A stretch of 64,000 nucleotides of DNA from Flavobacterium sp. CF136 (GTDB lineage Bacteria; Bacteroidota; Bacteroidia; Flavobacteriales; Flavobacteriaceae): the NCBI RefSeq assembly GCF_000282055.1, contig NZ_AKJZ01000021.1, forward strand, positions 42,838 through 106,837, in the 5' to 3' direction. The position numbers and the translations under genes were made by a program. Below are positions 61,934 through 64,000 of this stretch, piece after piece (position 1 is the first letter of the stretch; every line of letters begins with the position of its first letter). The notes under the pieces are model-generated. The model searched no databases. It saw nothing but the letters and a program-made list of their open reading frames with translations, and was not told the DNA's origin.

Positions 61934-62719
61934 TTATTTTGTTGGTATATACCAATCTTCTTTATCAATTTTCGATTTTACAAGTTTTTCCCGTAATTCT
62001 TTTTCTACAAAGATTCTTTTAAAGGCTAAAGCACCGCTACCAAAATACTCATGACTTTTAAAAATAGGTGCAATAATATCTTTGGGCATCGGATAAAAGC
62101 CTTGTGGCATTGCTAGGTATTTAGTTCTCTCACATACATTACAGATTTCGGTCGGGTATCCTTCTAGATTTAATTTTTCTTGGGTTTCTTCCAGAACCAA
62201 TTGCACTGTATTTTCAAAAGGAGTGTCTTTTTTATACTTTAAGACTTCTCTGCATTTAATTCCTAACGGTTTAAAAATTTCTTCATAAACTGTTTTTTCA
62301 ACAAACAATTCATCAAAAACCCAACCTAAACTAAATATTTGCTTTTTACCTGCTGGCGGAACATTTTTAAGTCTAAATGCATCTTTTTGTTTAAACCCTA
62401 TGCCACAACTAGGACAGTAATCACTTAAATCATAAGTTAGTTCTTTATATCCAAAATCCATATCAGGCATTGGATAACCATGAGAAAAAGCTGTTTTTTT
62501 TACAGACAATAAGGATTCCTTTATTTCTTGTTTTGTGAATTCAGGATAACGTATACCGTCACTACCAGCCCATTTATAAATATAATCTTTAACCTTAAAA
62601 TAGGTTTCTTCACCCATTTGAACAGCAGTATGTCCTTTAACAGGATAAATACCAAACTCATTCATAATCTTTATCTGAGCATCACTCCAATCAAGTGCTA
62701 CGTGATACATTATTTTCAT
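61934..62719 (-). CDS. Probable immunity protein of the Rhs toxin
   Basis: 261 residues, no signal peptide, so cytoplasmic. Two CxxC pairs (CPSCGIGF at about 108-115 and CNVCERTKY at about 200-208) suggest one zinc site; this resembles the double-CxxC immunity-like proteins found beside polymorphic toxins. Its ATG shares ATGA with the Rhs stop (4-nt overlap), the coupling usual for toxin-immunity pairs. Sequence otherwise unrecognised. Function is inferred from position. Confidence 0.65.
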   Translation of the reverse strand: MKIMYHVALDWSDAQIKIMNEFGIYPVKGHTAVQMGEETYFKVKDYIYKWAGSDGIRYPEFTKQEIKESLLSVKKTAFSHGYPMPDMDFGYKELTYDLSDYCPSCGIGFKQKDAFRLKNVPPAGKKQIFSLGWVFDELFVEKTVYEEIFKPLGIKCREVLKYKKDTPFENTVQLVLEETQEKLNLEGYPTEICNVCERTKYLAMPQGFYPMPKDIIAPIFKSHEYFGSGALAFKRIFVEKELREKLVKSKIDKEDWYIPTK

Positions 62720-64000
62720 AATCCTAAAGCTTTTAATATTTGAGGGTAATCTTTATATATTCTTTTAGCAGCACTATATATTTGCGTCTTTGAAGCTTCT
62801 AATGTTGTTGTCGTGGCTTTGGAACCTTCATATCCTATTTCTGCTCGCCAAGCATTAGTAAATATCTGATGCTCTTCAGCTGTTACAGCTATAGAACTCA
62901 TACTTCCTGGTGTGACTCCTAAAGTTCCAGCAAATCGTTGTTCTATTAAATGATGCGCTTGTAAGCCTTTGCCTTTAAGCAAGGTCTTTAAAGCTGAATA
63001 TGATTTAATCCCATATTTTTCCGCAACTGATAGTCCTCCATATTTACCTGCTTGTTCAGCTGCAGCAACTTCTACTCCGGCTATAACTCCAGCTGTACCA
63101 GTTTTATATTTGTTAGCGGTCCCAAGAGTAAACAAATCCATAACTCCAGCTCCAAAACTTAAAGCTGCACCTAAATAGTCACCTTCTCCCATTTTGTCAC
63201 TACTGTCAATGGTAGCTCCCAAAACAGGAACAGCCAACAGAAATTGCTTAAATAAACCTGGTTTCTTTTTCGGAGGGTCGCCACCATCATCTGATTCACT
63301 ACTATGACTTGCAATAGCTTCCTCAGCTGTCACTGTTGCACCAGTATCTTTATTTTTATACTGTTTTTCATCCCAATCATAATAATTTCCTGATTGTCCA
63401 GCTTCTGCTTGCATGCCATCCGGATCAACAAAGAATACAGGACTATCAAGAGCGTATGTATAAGGACTATATCTCCTCATTTTCTCTGCCAGCGGGTCAA
63501 TGTTCATCCATCGTCCTAATGCAGGGTCATAATTTCTCATCCCATAGTCGTAAAACCCAAGCCCTAGCTCGTCTTGCAGCTCTTTTCCATTGAACTTATA
63601 CTTATTCTCTACACCACTTTTAACATTATTATATCCTTCCTGTTTCAAACCAAATGGATAGAAATTACTCTCTTCCTTAATAGCAAGAGTTTTATCATAA
63701 CTCAAACGAACATTACCCAAATGGTCTTTGTATTGGTATACATATTTATAAGAACTTCCTGAAGGTTCTACATAACCTTCTGCGGTTGGAAAAAACTTCA
63801 GTAAAGCATTATCATATTGATAACCACCCAGATAATCTGTTGTTATGGCTGCTTTACCTGTTTCGTTTACAATCTTTTGTACTTTTTGTCCCGTTGCATT
63901 GTAAATATAAACAATGCTTCCTGTTGTGGCAAAAGTTATTTTAGTTGGCAGGTTAAGATGGTTGTAGGTTATGACTGTGATGTTTTTGTTATTGTCTTTA
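62716..64000 (-). CDS. Rhs/YD-repeat protein with C-terminal HHLIE-type nuclease toxin (5-prime end outside the window)
   Basis: At least 428 codons, open to the window edge; the apparent TTG start at 63720 is only an internal Leu. The core contains YQYKDHLGNVRLSY, YPFGLKQEGYN, YKFNGKELQDELGLGFYDYGMRNYDPALGRWMNIDPLAEK and the junction DPDGM (about residue 104 from 63720). The variable tip of 230 residues begins with a polar linker and has a hydrophobic stretch (FKQFLLAVPVLGATIDSSDK). Its end is LLKGKGLQAHHLIEQRFAGTLG with MSSIAVTAEEHQIFTNAWRAEIG, a His-rich nuclease of the HNH/GHH-like toxin class. Secretion route unknown, likely T6SS or T9SS. Confidence 0.88.
   Translation of the reverse strand, partial: KDNNKNITVITYNHLNLPTKITFATTGSIVYIYNATGQKVQKIVNETGKAAITTDYLGGYQYDNALLKFFPTAEGYVEPSGSSYKYVYQYKDHLGNVRLSYDKTLAIKEESNFYPFGLKQEGYNNVKSGVENKYKFNGKELQDELGLGFYDYGMRNYDPALGRWMNIDPLAEKMRRYSPYTYALDSPVFFVDPDGMQAEAGQSGNYYDWDEKQYKNKDTGATVTAEEAIASHSSESDDGGDPPKKKPGLFKQFLLAVPVLGATIDSSDKMGEGDYLGAALSFGAGVMDLFTLGTANKYKTGTAGVIAGVEVAAAEQAGKYGGLSVAEKYGIKSYSALKTLLKGKGLQAHHLIEQRFAGTLGVTPGSMSSIAVTAEEHQIFTNAWRAEIGYEGSKATTTTLEASKTQIYSAAKRIYKDYPQILKALGL

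Noticed and set aside
63718..63720. TTG as start of the Rhs gene
   Set aside because: The reading frame is open to the window edge and contains the same conserved Rhs core residues upstream (TTDYLGGYQY, YQYKDHLGN).

Overview
The window comes from a low-GC member of the Bacteroidota, almost certainly Flavobacterium or a close relative. The evidence is a SusC/SusD pair, TAnnTTTG-type promoters, SPII lipoproteins in every neighbourhood, a Porin_10 gene, a flavobacterial-type aromatic amino acid hydroxylase and many small palindromic intergenic repeats. Most of it is chromosomal housekeeping DNA with several accessory insertions. I saw no tRNA, rRNA or CRISPR array.

Layout. 1-5.4 kb: the start of an outer-membrane porin gene and a SusD/SusC uptake pair. 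5.7-11 kb: rnhB, lipB, two paralogous lipoproteins and lysS. 11-12.9 kb: a two-gene AAA15 ATPase/RloB module resembling the AbiL phage-defence pair. 13-20.5 kb: a 2-hydroxyacid dehydrogenase and a nitrate cluster (Rieske protein, 4Fe-4S protein, molybdopterin nitrate reductase, cytochrome-b-like membrane protein, NarK transporter). 20.7-30.6 kb: a Spy-like periplasmic protein, a large zinc protease, hemL, a cell-wall glucosaminidase, a D-cysteine desulfhydrase-like enzyme, hutU and small proteins. 30.7-35.2 kb: ilvA behind a classical isoleucine attenuator, a truncated haemoglobin and an aromatic amino acid hydroxylase. 35.5-41.2 kb: a GH5 glucanase, stress proteins, a luciferase-like monooxygenase and an amino-acid permease. 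42-43.9 kb: a histidine kinase/response regulator pair.

43.9-46.2 kb is the most unusual region. Three small same-strand genes are each followed by an attC-like imperfect palindrome. For each gene the first bases of its unit are complementary to the inverse core at its end, which is the topology of integron gene cassettes. No integrase lies in the window. The array is flanked by two diverged copies of the 3-prime end of the adjacent NlpC/P60 gene, and a TAnnTTTG promoter lies just ahead of the first cassette.

46.2-59.5 kb: a LysM-NlpC/P60 hydrolase, two different aconitases in tandem, a MoxR ATPase, a SurA-like chaperone, an archaeal-type GH13 alpha-amylase lipoprotein and prfC. 59.5-64 kb: an IS1-type transposase and a polymorphic-toxin locus holding an Rhs protein with an HHLIE-type nuclease tip, its 4-nt-overlapping presumed immunity gene, a DUF4375 lipoprotein and a displaced, toxin-less Rhs core fragment.

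Dispersed structured repeats (two copies of a candidate structured RNA and several REP-like palindromes) fill many gaps between genes.
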